From Diphasiastrum complanatum (lineage: Eukaryota; Streptophyta; Lycopodiopsida; Lycopodiales; Lycopodiaceae), in NCBI GenBank assembly GCA_029204225.1, contig CM055107.1, forward strand, positions 10,610,868-10,674,867: 64,000 nucleotides of DNA, given 5' to 3'. Below, piece after piece: positions 49,201 through 61,500 of the stretch (positions within the stretch are counted from its first letter, which is position 1; each line of letters begins with the position of its first letter). The notes below the pieces were generated by a model, which saw only the letters and a list, made by a program, of their open reading frames with translations, made no database searches and was not told the origin of the DNA. The position numbers were made by a program, and so were the translations under genes.

Positions 49201-50176
49201 CATTATCTTAAGTGGTGGTAACAATCTAGATATAGATGAAATCAAGATGGCACTCAAAAGAGAGTTTGAAATTCAAGATCTTGGTAAACTTCATTATATC
49301 TTAGGAATAGAGATTATTAGAACTTCTAAATCTACATTCATATGTCAAGAAAAGTATGTTAACTCTATTCTAAAAAGGTTTCATATGGAAGATTGTAAAG
49401 TTGTTTCTACTCCTATGGAATCAAATGTAAAGCTAACTACAAGAAGTAATGAAAGATCCTTCAAGGACATTACTCTCTATAGAAAGCTAATAGGATCTCT
49501 TATATGGTTAACCATCACAAGACCTGATCTAAGCTTTGTGGTTGGTAAACTAAGTCAATTTATGCAAGATCCTAGTGAGGCTCATTGGAAGCTAGGAAAG
49601 AGAGTACTTAGATACATCTCGGGATCTAGAGATTTTGGCATCTTGTATGGAGGTACTACACCTAACCTTTGTGGATTTTCAGATTCAGATTTTGCAGGTG
49701 ATCAAATGGATAGGAAGTCAACAAGTGCCTTTGCAATCTATCTTGGAGATGGAGTGGTCTCATGGCTATCAAAGAAGCAACCAACTATCTCTCTATCTTC
49801 CACTGAAGCCGAGTACAAGGCATTAACAACATGCACCAAGGAGATTCTTTGGATCAAGAGGATGTTATTGGATCTTCACTTGCTGGAACCAGAGAAGACT
49901 CCAATCATACTTTGTGATAACCTTTCAGCCCAAAGCTTGGCAAGCAATCCTGTTTTTCATGCAAGGAGCAAGCACATTGAGATTGCTCACCATTTTGTGA
50001 GAGATCAAGTCATTGCCAAAGAGGTGGAGCTTCAACATGTCTCTTCAAAGGAGTGTGTGGCTGATATCTTCACCAAACCATTGGGAAAGGACCTATATTT
50101 AATGCATAGATCTAATCTTGGAATGTGCTCAAAGACTATGTTGAAACTAGCATCCAATGTTGAAGAGGGAGTGTGA
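46223..50176 (+). CDS. gag-pol: Ty1/copia gag-pol polyprotein, intact, 1317 aa
   Basis: One open frame, no stop. Gag region 1-290 has the copia gag start (LSSSNYSTWKVRMESLLEL), a Gly/Lys-rich stretch and a CCHC knuckle at 250-263 (CFYCGVKGHFANEC). Protease active site DSGASSH at 309-315. Integrase zinc finger begins at His442 (HKRLGHPNF ... CEHC), with core motifs FIDDFSR, LRSDNGGEY and TPQQNGVAERKNRT (D, D, E). RT: WIFKIKTNQDGSINKYKARL, FLNGDLEEDIYMEQPEGY, catalytic YVDD at 990-993. RNase H: FSDSDFAGDQMDRKSTSA and STEAEYKAL. The stop lies 4 bp inside the 3' LTR. The start is the first ATG after the leader, in context ATCATGGC. The plant copia lineage is not assigned. Confidence 0.97.
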   Translation: MASNGGIMLESSERLSSSNYSTWKVRMESLLELNELMDIVAEIEERPLTLQEQQRFDKKAKRALHIIKMNVTNELLKEVGKCQSASEAWNALKKLFESKSTSRVLTLRRQIFSSRQREGESAHAFILRVKSLSDDLACIDENIKDGEIVQVMLNGLLNEHANLVQSFAIQRVLPSVVDLQEILLAEEHRLQSKLDGASLQGGGEEAFFTKGKFKGKGKGKGKWSKGGNFDHDDHSSSSSSTKNNKSKFKCFYCGVKGHFANECYKKKREQGERQGNLTIDEEEHNTCESLVMTSSLLANIDDNDPWWIDSGASSHMTRHKEYFTSLLSYEGEGNIIYTANDGQCDIKGIGTIPISLSTNRKANLENVLYIPSITKNLLSVSQMIDKGLDVEFIGDACLISKCGSLIAQGRRHGKLFKLDACVISNHEGCMAREQLTNQEVWHKRLGHPNFKSLEVMAKKELVLGLPKSLVANNSVCEHCALSKSHRLAYSRSTSRSKEAFQLVHSDIHSSSTTSNGGAKMYATFIDDFSRYTWIYLLKSKDEVFAAFVKFKNEMENQFNTKIKCLRSDNGGEYTSNRFKDFCIAHGIKREMSSPRTPQQNGVAERKNRTLCECAKAMRLHANLAKSFWGEALACANYLCNRWTSASLDGKTPHEVLYGRRPSVKHCRIFGCTCFVNITLDDRTKEDPSSKKGVFVGYSEVSKAYKVYIPSTKKVVISRDVIFHEENVSNVVDVDVDVPTNHHDVQDVLDEDGDATPKQTSRKTQRQRAKPSRLTYDEKGKQVVDNSNFAFLTSFDEPTCVGEAIQKKEWIQAMDHEHQALIKSNTWRLVKLPKDKKAIGCKWIFKIKTNQDGSINKYKARLVAKGYAQEYCIDYDETFAPVAKMVTIRILISLATLYDWDMWQMDVTNAFLNGDLEEDIYMEQPEGYVSHDEPNHVCYLQKSLYGLKQAPRSWYAKLNSFLLSQNFVMSEYDHSLYFRLNENDITLLLIYVDDIILSGGNNLDIDEIKMALKREFEIQDLGKLHYILGIEIIRTSKSTFICQEKYVNSILKRFHMEDCKVVSTPMESNVKLTTRSNERSFKDITLYRKLIGSLIWLTITRPDLSFVVGKLSQFMQDPSEAHWKLGKRVLRYISGSRDFGILYGGTTPNLCGFSDSDFAGDQMDRKSTSAFAIYLGDGVVSWLSKKQPTISLSSTEAEYKALTTCTKEILWIKRMLLDLHLLEPEKTPIILCDNLSAQSLASNPVFHARSKHIEIAHHFVRDQVIAKEVELQHVSSKECVADIFTKPLGKDLYLMHRSNLGMCSKTMLKLASNVEEGV
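50162..50171 (+). other. Intact copia polypurine tract
   Basis: GAAGAGGGAG immediately before TGTGAAAA. It lies within the last codons of the ORF. Confidence 0.92.
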
Positions 50177-50826
50177 AAATTGTCAACATTTCCTAGCTAG
50201 TTTGAGGCCTAAATTGGCTAAAATTGTAAATAGTTTTGGTTCTGGAGTTTCACACGTGTGAACCAGGCCACAATGTTTTTATTTACTGTATTTTTTCAGT
50301 ATGATGAAGTGTCAAACTTCATACCCTTCAAAATGAGACCATTTTGATGTATTTTGGTCATATAAGCCATTTTTAGCTATTTTTCCTATATAGGGAATAT
50401 CTAGGGTCAAGTACCTTCTAGAGAGAGGAGAGAGAGTCATCTTCCTCATCCATAAATAGTAGGGAAGTCGTGGAGAACAGGTTGGAGAAACCTTTTGTAT
50501 GCTTCATTGAGATCAATAGATCATTGTCATTGTTTCTTCCTCCATTGAGAGCATTGTTGTGTGTATTGTCTTCAAGCTATTGTGTATGATCTTAGGTGCT
50601 TTCCAAAAGTGGTAGGCTGATGTATTATGGACTGTATAATGCTATTTTGGGCCGCACTTGATGTTTATGGAAGTTTCCATTTGTGATAAATGCTTTTTGA
50701 TCAAGTTCTTTGCATTCTAGGTAGCATAGAATGTGTTGCCAATTCCTAGCTTATGTAGTTTGGAGTGCAAGCATTCAAGCCAATGATCTTGGAGTTTAGA
50801 TCCACTTAGGATCTATATTTTTCACA
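50172..50826 (+). repeat. Intact copia 3' LTR
   Basis: 655 bp. The four differences from the 5' LTR lie in TGGTTYTGG, TTTTTRTTTAC, TGCTTTYCAAA and GGATCTRTATT; all are transitions. Confidence 0.95.
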
Positions 50827-50831
50827 ATGAT

Positions 50832-51185
50832 CATCATTATTCACACGTGTGTACGCTCACATATCAAAACAAATATCGTTTTTCCTTAATTAATCTATTT
50901 TCTTTTTAAAAACGGTCTTCCGTCATTAAAGATCAATCTGTCAAATCATAGTTTCAATCACTGACCCATGCACGTACTCCATAAATGGAAGTGACAGATG
51001 TCAAGTCACCATGTCACGTCGTCATCCCTTCCACACCGCTACTGCATATTAGAGTTATTTTCCATTTTTCTTCCTTACACTTTCTGTATGTGATTTTATG
51101 CTTTCCTACGCACATTCTCTTTGCGATCAAAGCACTCATTTGCGACTTATTGCGATCTACGAGATTTCGGAAAAAATTCGAACAA
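50832..51185. other. Flank right of the copia element
   Basis: Contains another TTCACACGTGTG at 50840. No coding motif. Confidence 0.4.
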
Positions 51186-51285
51186 TGGCTTCTGGATCCA
51201 GTTCAAGCTCTAACATCATCTGGAAAGCACGCGCAGGAATCCGCCTAGCATCCATCCAGTCCTTTTTGGATCGATGCATATTGGG
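51186..51285 (+). CDS. Possible first exon or small ORF
   Basis: ATG in a plant-like context (AACAATGGC) starts MASGSSSSSNIIWKARAGIR, LASIQSFLDRCIL, followed by a GTAATT that could be a donor site; without splicing the frame runs on to 51418. The start is host-protein-like, but no family is recognised and no second exon is found. Confidence 0.25.
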
Positions 51286-51934
51286 TAATTTAAAAGTGGA
51301 CTCCTTCATCATCCTCTCCGAAGTCAGTATGGAGTTTGTCAATATGAGCAAATACTTACAATGTCTATTAAGTGAAACAATGATTATAGTTTTTTTTTTT
51401 TTACAATTCTACTTTTAAATAAACATGTGATTACAATACATCATTGCTACTCGACCTTATTGATATAGAAATATAAACAACATTAAACCAATTGATTTTA
51501 TTAAAAAGTATCTGATATTTGAAAGACTTATACAACATAATATAATTAATTGTAATCAAATTTTGATGTTTGTCACATGTGTGTGTGTCTGTGTCGATTG
51601 CAAATTTAATATTGATATTAACTAGGGAGACAAAAAGAGAAAAGACTTGGCGTTGGGGTGTGTGTGTGCTCTGAGGAGGGAGAATTTGCATGGAAAAGAG
51701 AAGAGAGAGTTAGAAAGAGAGGAGATGGTTGAATGCAAAGAAGAGATTTGTGAAGAACTCAACATTAAGGAGGAAAAAATAAGAGGTGGTTGAGGGTAGA
51801 GGGTGAGGGCAGATAGTAGTGGATTAAGAAAGGAAAAAAACAAAAACAAAATAAGATATAAAACGAGAACTAAATTTATTTTAAAATCAAGAATTTTTTT
51901 CAAAATTAACAAAATGGTCTTGTATCAAAAAATA
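51286..51934. other. AT- and GA-rich spacer
   Basis: Purine-rich between 51620 and 51850 (GAGAGAGTTAGAAAGAGAGG-type) with a TG run at 51575. No gene supported. Confidence 0.4.
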
Positions 51935-52270
51935 GGAATAAGAATGAATGATGGATAGGAATAAATGAAAGAATGATGGATATGAATGAATGAATGAATG
52001 AATGGATAGGAATAGTAATAGTAATAGGAGTGAATGAATAGGAATAGTAGGCTAATGTAGGAATAGAATGAACCATGAGGAATACAATTAGGAATGAACG
52101 TTGACGAATAAGAATGAGGATGAAATGGGAATAAGATCAATATGAATGAATGAATGAATGGAACTGGAATGGGAAAGAATGGAATGGAAATAGAAAGAAA
52201 TAAAAATATAATAGAATACAATGAATAGATGAATGTTAGAATAGGATGCTAGAATCGGATGTTAGAATAG
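51935..52270 (+). repeat. Degenerate GAATGA/GGAATAG microsatellite region
   Basis: Runs of GAATGAATGAATGAATG and repeats of GGAATAGTAATAG, TAGGAATGAA and GGAATGGAAA over about 330 bp. The Ser/Ile/Phe-rich minus ORF here is an artefact. Confidence 0.75.
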
Positions 52271-53400
52271 AATAAATGACTGTGACAATAGAACGAATGT
52301 TGAAAATTTGTCTGTGTTCAGCAACTATTCTTTGTAATTCAACTTCCAATCTTTGTAGACTTAAGACATTTAATATTGTAGTTCATTTACTTGAAATGCT
52401 TTCTTCCGATTTGTTCATGCAACCTCCTACATTTGTAATTTTGCCCACAACTACATTTGAAAAGAAGAGCTGCCAAGCATAAACAAATTTCCAATGAGAA
52501 AGATCTGCATGTAAGCCATGTCCCATCATCTGAAGGCACTAATATGTCCAGTAATGTCAAAATGTTGGATTTATAGTATAGTGGCACTTCAATGACATAC
52601 TTGTGTACATTAATATTCATTGTGGCTAGTCAGCGATGAAACCATAGTCATGGGTCATCTCGTTTTTCCTCCATGAGTGATGATGATTGCTCAGCTACAT
52701 GGATTACTTGTCTTCCTCATGAGCAGACAAACTTGTGGAGTGACTGAAGACTCGACAAGAAGCTCGGAGTGTCAATAGGTTGGTTGACTACTCTAGGTCT
52801 TCCTCTCACTTTAAGGAGGTTGAGTCTTGACACCATGCTGACCAAGGTGTTTCACATTCCCACGAAAGCCCCTCTGGTGCCAGAAAAGATGCCTCCCCAA
52901 CCAGTGCCTCTTCCCAACATTCTCGAAATAAGGGAGGTTGTAGGAGCAGCAGCTTTGGCACGAGTTGTTGTGGAGGCTATGACGATGTGAAAGATCCACT
53001 TGAGATGGCCTATAGTCCCCCAGCTCATCCTTTTAGTAGGCCTCATCGTAGGGATTCCTTACTTCGAGATACACTTACCTAGGAGGTCACACGCAATGCA
53101 CATGATACTACTATTTAAAATTGCCTCGACACTAACATTTACAACATAGAGATTAGTAGTTAGCCTTTTAGAGGCCTTGCCATTTGCCAAATTTTTATTA
53201 GTAATCATCATAGCAGACACACCAATAGCCTAGGAGGTAGTCGGCACCAACTGAGAGAGAGTGTGAGTACGAAATGTTGTAGACTAATATTGCACCGGAG
53301 AAACTGATGAAGATAACAGCGGAGGTTGAAGAGTGGCAACCGGCTGCAACACAGACGGAAGGTCATCCTCCAGAGCTTGTTGAAGCCACATTTTCACTTC
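52271..53400. other. Short ORFs, not recognised
   Basis: 52650-53060 is open in overlapping plus frames (for example SSMSDDDCSATWITCLPHEQ and SHSHESPSGARKDASPTSAS), with frameshifts between them. Perhaps an old transposon protein; no motif recognised. Confidence 0.3.
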
Positions 53401-53413
53401 ACATTCAATAGAT

Positions 53414-53886
53414 ATGAGAGGATTGGAAGAGCGTGATGGGAATTATTGTGGTCCAGCTTTCAATACAAGGGAAGCTTTTAACCCTGAGATTGGCATAAAG
53501 AAGAATGACTTTATTCTTGTGAGGCCGAGTGACACCATATATCCAATATGGTTGGAAACTGCAACTTGTCACGATGTCCATAAATTACATGAAAGTGAAG
53601 ATACAATATTGGGCTCATGTCTCACAACGAAAAGGTGCATTCAATGTTGAAGTCTACAAGGATTGTTGGAATAAGTATAGACGCGACGACAAAAAAGATC
53701 TAGAGTAATGGGAGTACTTGCACACAACTGTTTGGAGCTGGACAACAAAAACAGCCTTAGGACAAAAAAATATAGCTACTATCAAAATACTAAAGAATGT
53801 GTGCCTAAAAGCAAAAGAAAATCTTAAATTAGTAGAGAACATTGATGATGATGCTGCAATATTATCATTTTTTTACTCAAATTGAA
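53414..53886 (+). pseudogene. Unrecognised broken ORF
   Basis: MRGLEERDGNYCGPAFNTRE, KKNDFILVRPSDTIYPIWLE, then after a frameshift near 53620 KGAFNVEVYKDCWNKYRRDD, a stop near 53708, and TVWSWTTKTALGQKN to SFFYSN and TGA at 53886. The pieces join into one plausible C-terminal domain. The DFILVRPSDTIYPIWLE part resembles small beta-barrel reader modules seen in plant transposon proteins, but this is a guess. Confidence 0.35.
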
Positions 53887-53985
53887 TAAAGATATGATTT
53901 TTTCAATTTATATTCTATGTGCCTATGAGTTATTTCAGTCTTTGCACATAAATTCAATAATTAGTTGAAAGCAAATAAATTCTGT

Positions 53986-56629
53986 GGAAATTTGCAAAAT
54001 TGGACCAAGAATGGATCCTAAAATGATCCACAAGAGTGATTGGATGTTAGATACAATTTATCTATCAATCTACACAAGATTTAGATCAATCTAGATCAAA
54101 TTTAGATGAGAAAATCTAACAAGAACAATCATAAATCAAAGAGAATTGTACTTGCTGGTTTCACACGTGTGAAAACCTGTTAGAGTACGGACTCCAGCCT
54201 AAAATCAAAGTACAATATGATAGGAACTCAAAACTATAAAAAAAAATCAAGACAAAAATTGAGAAGAATTGCCTGCAAAACCAAGATTGGTGTTTCTTAA
54301 TGATTATGGCCAAATGTGGGTCTATATTTACAAAAAGTGGGAGCTCGTGGTACATCATCCCTCTAATCTCACATGTAGGGTGCTTTGTCATGTGATGATT
54401 ATCATGCAAAATTGACACTTGGACAAAACCTTCTATTTTGAGCACTTTTGGTCCATTTTTCTTCTATGTAGAGAACTAGGAAAAACTCTTTTAGAAGTGA
54501 AAATTTGACTTCCTCAGCTTAGTCCACATAGGTGAGTAGACCTCTACACATGGGATTTGACACCTAATCTGAATTCCAGCTGAATTCAGTGGTTATTCTT
54601 GATATTAGCTAGACTCTGTCATCCAATATGAGCTCACTGGAATCTCCTATATTCTATGCACACAATTCTTCCAGATGAATCCAAATGATTCATAAATCAT
54701 GTGTCTTACAAGCCAATACAAAACAAATAGTTTTCGGTGAATTTTTTTCACGTTGTCCGTTTTACCAATTAACTTCCACATGAGTAAATCAACTACTCAA
54801 GTTAATTGCTCATGATTTAGAAATCTTAAATGTCAAGGTGCAGCTCTTGATTGTACTAGTAGAACTCCACATTTAGATCCATATCCAAATCACTCTTAAG
54901 TTAACTATAGATCTATCAGAACAGATCTATTAACTTTGCAAGTGATTGTCAAAACAACCATAATTTAATCTTTACCAACACTTCTCATATTCATGAATAT
55001 TTCATAGCTCAATATTCTCAAAACTCCTCTAGTTCCAGATTATTCAAAACAATCACTAGAGATTTTCTCTATTCTCACTAGATAGTTCCACCATTGCACA
55101 AATATCGGATTCCACAAAAGAAATCTATGCAACTGATTGATCTCATAAAAGTCTTATTCCTATCATTTTCTTCTCCCGCTTTAAAAAAAATTCCAAAATT
55201 TTGATTAAAAAGTTTTCAAGAGACAACGTATAAGATATCAAATATTCAAAAAAGTCAGTAAGAGTATCCAATACTATTACAAACCGGACTTTTCCTGAAA
55301 ATCATAAAATACGATCTTTTCCCGAGTGATAGAAACATTACTCTCAATAATCAAATATCAAATAGAGATAAACATTTGGGATCAAGAAGTCTAAATTCCA
55401 CTTAATCAGTTGAAAACATCAATTGATTCTTGAGCTATATTCACAAAACTAAAATGGAAGCATAAATTCATATAACTTAAACAGTCCTTCAGAACCTAGT
55501 TCTACATTGGAAGGAATCATATGAATATCAATCCAATTGTCTCGTATTTAAGAATTTTCTCAAGTGTAGAGGTTTAAATTAAAAGAGAAATAACTTTTAA
55601 GGGTTTTCAATTTGGAATTTATAAAATACCATTTAGGGATCCGGATCAATATCTCATAAACTCTCCAAATATCCTAAACAAGTTTAAGCAATGGGTTCAA
55701 CTGTTAGCATTACTAATAATGTAAAATACTAACCACTGGTCTATAGATCATTCTCACACAAGAATTTCCCTTTGAAATCACTGATGTTCTATACCAACAA
55801 TTTTCTCTCCAAGAAAATTCTTTGTTTTTAGATATGATCATCAGAGAATCAAAAAGATTATCTGATCATCCTATAACCAAACATAGGACCCAATCTTCAA
55901 CCATTTTCGAAAAATATCTCCTACCATTGAATTCTCCATTTTCTTAAGCTTTTCACTATAGACGACAATATCATCTAAGGATATTGTGAAGGATTTCAGA
56001 TCATTGATGATCCAATCCACAAAAGATCCTGGGTTACAAAAGAAGATACTCTACCAATTTCACCAATGTAGCAAAATCAGCATCTACACACAAAATGAGT
56101 TGCAAATTCTAATAGAACTTGATCAAACATGAATCAAAAGATAAAGTACTATTTTTGTCCGTACAAAACCAGCAAGCTACTGTATTTCACACATGTGGAT
56201 CCAAAATTAACAAATATAAATCATTCTACACAGAATTGCATGCAATCACAAGTATAGTGCACCAATGGATAGTAGAACCCAAGAGAACCATGTATAAGCA
56301 TGAAATGAGATAGAGAAGAGAGAAAATATGTCTCTCCATGAGTTACATCCTTTTATAACAGGTCCAAACCCTATTTTTCCACTTGGCTTTCCCACCAAAA
56401 TGCTAACTCTACTATTTTTGGGTCTAGATTCAAAGTACCCAACATTCAAATTTGAATCTACTCAAACTCGTCTTCTAACTTTCTCACACTTTCAAAAAGT
56501 GTTTATTCAAATGAAATTTAGACTAATGAGCTTTGAAAAGTCAAACTCTAAATCTAAGACAAAGTTGGCCTCAATTTGTCAAATATGGAAATATAGCAAA
56601 TATGATCAAACTTAGTTGAATCTTTCACA
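53986..56629 (-). mobile_element. LTR-like region at the 3' end of copia H
   Basis: On the minus strand the polypurine tract at 56630-56641 is followed by TGTGAAAGATTC, a copia-type LTR start. TTATAAAAGG at 56350-56359 is a good TATA box. A palindrome-like TTCACACATGTG lies at 56186, and TTCACACGTGTGAA at 54160. The left edge is uncertain; TGTGGAAATTTGC at 53986 is one candidate, which would make an unusually long 2.6-kb LTR, so two LTRs or an insertion are also possible. 53887-53985 and the rest show no coding motif. Confidence 0.45.
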
Positions 56630-56641
56630 CTCCCTCTTCAA

Positions 56642-58530
56642 CTAGTTTTAGCATGGACTTTGATAACACTCCCAAGTGATGTCCTATGATTTATGAACAA
56701 GTCCTTTCCCAATGCTTTGGTGAAGATATCAGCTACACATTCTCTTGAGGACACACATTGAAGCTCCACCTCCTTTGCAATGACTTGCTCCCTCACAAAA
56801 TGATAATGCACCTCAATGCTTGCTCCTAGCATGAAAGACATGATTGGTTGCCAACCTTTGGGCTGATTGATTGTCACAAAAGATGATTGAGCTCTCTGAA
56901 AAATTCAGCAAGTGAAGATCCTTGATCATCCTCTTGATCCATACCATCTCCTTTGTGCAATGCGTAAGAGCTTTGTACTCGGCCTCACTAGATGGCTTGT
57001 TTTTTCGACATCCATGTTATAGCTCGATCACTTATGAAAATACAATGAGAACTAGTGGATTTCCTATCCATTACATCTCCAACATAGTCTGAATTAGAAA
57101 ATCCAAAAATATTAGATGATGATCCCTCATAGAATATGCCAAAATCTCGAGTTCCAATGATGTATCTCAAAACTCGTTTTCCTAGCTTCCAATGCTCCTC
57201 ACTAGGATCTTGCATGAATTGACTCAATCTTCTAACACAATAGCTTATATTTGGTCTAGTAATGGTTAGGTAGATGAGTGAACCAAATAGCTTCCTATAG
57301 AGAGTAATGTCCTTGAAGGATCTTTCACTACCTCTTATAGTTAGCTTTACACGAGACTCCATTGGTGTATCACTAGCTTTTGCATATACCATATGAAATC
57401 TTTCTAGAATAGAATTAGCATACTTCTCTTGACAAATGAAAGTAGATTGAGAAGATCTAATGACTTCTATTCCCAAAATGTAATGCAAGTTACCAAGATC
57501 ATGCACCTCAAACTCCTTCTTAAGAGCACTCTTGATATCCTCTACATCATAATTGAGAGTAAAAAAGTGTTAAGCTCAGCATACCAACTCCTTGGTGCTT
57601 GCTTAAGGCCATACAAACACTTTTGTAGTAGCAACACATGATTTGGCTTTGTTGATGAAATGTAACTCTTGGGTTGCTCCATGTACACTTCCTCCTCAAG
57701 ATCACCATTCAAGAATGCATTTGAAATGTCCATTTACCATAGATCTCATCCATAAAGTGTAGCAAGTGAGATGATTACTCGAATGCTTACCATCTTTGTC
57801 ACGGGTGCAAAGGTCTCATCATAGTCAATCCCTTGTTGTTGAGCATATCCTTTTGCAACTAACCTTGCCTTGTACTTGTTGATAGATCCACTTTGGTTTG
57901 TCTTGACCTTGAAGATCCATTTGCATCCAATAGCTTTCTTGTCCTTAGACAACTCCACCAATCTCCATGTTCCATTCTTCATAAGAGTTTGATACTCAAG
58001 ATCCATTGCTTGGATCCACTCCTTTTATTTCCTTACTTCATCTACACTTGTAGGTTCATCAAAAGAGGTTAGGAAAACAACATAATTTTCAGAAACTACT
58101 TGCTTACTCTTTTCATCATATGTGAGCCTTGAAGGTACTTGTCTTTCCCTTGATGTTCTCCTTGGCTTTTGACTTGATGAAGGTCCATCATCATCACCAT
58201 ACAAAGCAGGATCCTTTACATCACCTTCAAGAATGTTAGATCCACCACACCTTTATCAATCATGCTTGAAGACGCTTTTGGAACGTTCCCCTCATCAAAG
58301 ATGACATCTCTACCAACAATCACTTTGTTAGTAAAAGGAATGTAAACCTTGTAGGCTTTACTCACCTCACTATATCTAACAAAAATACCTCTTCTTGAAG
58401 ATGGATCCTCCTTGGTCCTATCGCCAAGAGTAATTTTGACATAGCATGTGCATCCAAAGGTTCTTAGAAAGTTGACACTCGGCCTCTTCTTGAATAGCAT
58501 CTCAGAAGGTGTCCTTAGAACCAATCTAAG
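56642..58530 (-). pseudogene. pol: Copia H: integrase tail to RNase H, RT active site deleted
   Basis: Minus strand: integrase C-terminus (SEMLFKKRPSVNFLRTFGCT, GDRTKEDPSSRRGIFV), RT (AIGCKWIFKVKTNQSGSINK, MDISNAFLNGDLEEEVYMEQ, YGLKQAPRSWYAELN). It then jumps directly to EDIKSALKKEFEV, HDLGNLHYILGIE, so about 40 residues including YVDD are gone. RNase H (GFSNSDYVGDVMDRKSTS) is broken near 56985. It ends KVHAKTS before the polypurine tract. About 80% similar by eye to the intact copia. Confidence 0.88.
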
Positions 58531-58539
58531 AGAGCTAAC

Positions 58540-61500
58540 CTTACTAATGAGGATGAGTGTGAGGGTGCTGAGAGTGAAAGAGAGGATTCATTAATGATGT
58601 TTACTTTTTCATCTTTTTCCTTTTAAGAATGAAGAAGTCTGGTGGATAGATAGTGGGGCTAGTTCCCATATGTCTAGTTCTAGGAACTCTTTCACTAATC
58701 TCATGCCATATCTAGGTGCAAAAATGTCAATCTATACTGCTAATGATGTAGAGTGTAGGATTGAAGGAATAGGTAGCATTCCATTACATGCATCATCATC
58801 AAAATCTTTTTGCTAACATGATGTACTATATGTACCTAGATTGACTAAGAATCTCATTAGTGTAGGACAGTTGTTTGATAGTGGATTGGATGTCAAGTTT
58901 CAAGTTGACAAGTGTATAATCTCAAGAGAAAATGAAGTTATTGCTAGAGGATCTAGAATTGGTAAGTTGTACAAACTAGATTCTAGGGAGAGTGCTAACA
59001 TTTCAGATATTGCTTATGAGACCAAGGTTCTACAGGAGGATTTGTGGCATAAGAGATTGGGTCATCCCAATTTCAAAGCCATGCAATCTATGGTCAAAGA
59101 AGGAAAAGTTGTTGGTCTACCAAAGACACTGTCAAAGGAGCTTCTACCTTGTGAAGCTTGTGTGCTGGCAAAGTCACACAGAAGAACTTTTCCTAGATCA
59201 AGTATCAAGACAAAGCAACCTTTTGAACTTGTACACTCAGATGTTCATTTCTCATCGATTAAGAGCAAAGGAAGAGCCAACTGCTTTGTCTCTTTTGTAG
59301 ATGATTATACAAGACATTCTTGGATCTATATGTTGTCTTCAAAATCCATGGTTTATGATGTTTTTCTTACTTTTAAAGCTTATGTAGAGAAGCAGTTTCC
59401 TTTCAAGTTAAAAGCTTTAAGAAGTGATAGTGGAGGGGAATACACTTCCAATAAGTTTAAAGACTTTTGTGAGAGAGAGGGTATTCAAAGAGAGTTCTCT
59501 TGTTCATATACTCCTCAGCAAAATGGAGTTGTTGAGAGAAAAAATAGAACTTTGTGTGAATGTGCAAAAGACATTAGGCTGGAAGCTTCTCTGCCTAAAG
59601 AATTTTGGGGAGAGGCAGTTGCATGTGCAAACTATCTTTGTAATAGGCTTCCAAATCTTGCAATAGGAGGAAAGACACCATTTGAGATGTTGTATAAGAA
59701 AAAGCCTAAGGTAGATCATCTTAGGATTTTTGGCTATGTACGCTTTGTGCATGTGCCTCTAGAAACTAGGAAGAAGGAAGATCCTAGTGTAGTAAAAGGA
59801 ATTTTTGTAGGTTATGCATCTACTAAAAAAGCATACAAGATTTATTTGCCCTCTACTGAAAAAAATGTTGTTAGTAGAGATGTGGTCTTCCATGAAGATC
59901 AGAAATTTAACTTGGATGATGTATAGATCAAAGAGACTCATGCAAGATCAATCATCAATCTTGATGTTGTTCAAGAAGAGGTGACGCGGAGGCTTGAGGA
60001 GGAGCAGATTCGAGCTACCACACCAAGAAGATCTACACAAGCAAGATCTGAGCCAAGGAGGCTCACAGGAAGGCAAGTGGAAGGTGAAACTTCCTATCAT
60101 GCACTTTTTATATCAGATGAAGAGCCTAAGAATGTCCAAGAAGCTTTTCAATCCAAGGAGTGGGTTGAAGCAATGACCCAAGAATTTGAAGCCTTGATGT
60201 CAAATAACACATGGGAGCTTGTGGAGCCACCAAACAACATGCATGTGATCGGATGTAAGTGGGTATTCAGAATCAAGTATAATCATGATGGATCTATCAA
60301 TAAGTATAAAGCAAGACTTTGTGCTAAAGGCTACTCACAGATTAAAGGTCTTGATTATGAAGATACCTTTGCACCAGTTGCAAAGATGGTAAAAATTCGA
60401 ATACTCATCTCTCTTGCATGTTTTCACAAATGGAGTATGTTCTAGTTTGATGTTTCTAATGCATTTCTCAATGGTTACCTTGAGGAGGAGATTTATATGG
60501 AGTAGCCTCCAGGTTTTGTGAAGGAAGGTGATGAATCAAAAGTTTGTCTTATGTTCAAAAGCCTGTATGGACTGAAACAGGCACCAAGGTCTTGGTATGC
60601 AAGGCTCAATTCTTATCTCATATCACTCAGATTTTGTCTAAGTGAATATGACCCTTCTCTATATTATAAGTTTGTAAATAACTTTGTAGTTATTCTTTTC
60701 ATCTATGTAGATTCTTTGTGGAAACAGTGAGAAGTTAGTTGAAGAAACTAAGCATGCACTTGGTACTGAGTTTAAAATGCAGGACTTAGGAGTTCTTCAC
60801 TATATTTTAGGCCTTGAAATAGATTTTTGGAAAGGTCATGCATTTATAAGCCAAAGTAGATATGCACTTTCCATGCTCAGGAAATTTCATATGGAGAACT
60901 ATAAAGGTATAGATACACCTATGGAGCACACTGTAAAATTTTCTATTAAAAATGATGAAAAATCCTTTGAGGACATCACTCTTTATAGGAGTCTTATTGG
61001 CTCACTTATTTGGTTAATAGTGACTAGGCCTGATCTAAGCTTTTGTGTTCATAAGCTAAGTCAACACATGCAGGATCCAAAGTTATATCATTGGAAGTTG
61101 GCTAAAAGAGTCTTGAGGTATATATCTTCTACCTTGGATTATGGACTATACTATGACAGAGAAGATCTGACTTTGATTGCTTTTTCAGATTCAGATTTTG
61201 CAGGAGACAGGTTGGATAGGAAATCCACAAGTGCTTACACTATATTTCTTGGAGGAAATTTGGTTTCTTGGCTATTAAAGAAACAGACAACTATTGCCTT
61301 ATCATCTTGTGAAGATGAATACAAATCTCTTACAACCACAACAAAGGAGGTTTTATGGATTAAAAGGCTACTTTTGGAGCTTAAGTGTTATGCAGATGAA
61401 GATTTACCAATTATCAAGAATGATAACATTTCTGCTCAAGCTCTTGCAAATAATCCAGTCTTTCATGCAAGGAGCAAGCATATTGAAGTGGCTCATCATT

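Larger units (their letters stand above)
44396..50826 (+). mobile_element. Intact Ty1/copia LTR retrotransposon
   Basis: Both LTRs are 655 bp with four differences (0.6%), flanked by ATGAT (44391-44395 and 50827-50831). iMet primer site at 45051, polypurine tract at 50162-50171 and an uninterrupted 1317-codon gag-pol. Everything needed for autonomous movement is visible, so this is a recent and possibly still active insertion. Confidence 0.97.

Noticed and set aside
51925-52221. 98-aa Ile/Phe/Ser-rich membrane-like ORF
   Set aside because: Artefact of the GAATGA microsatellite read on the minus strand.
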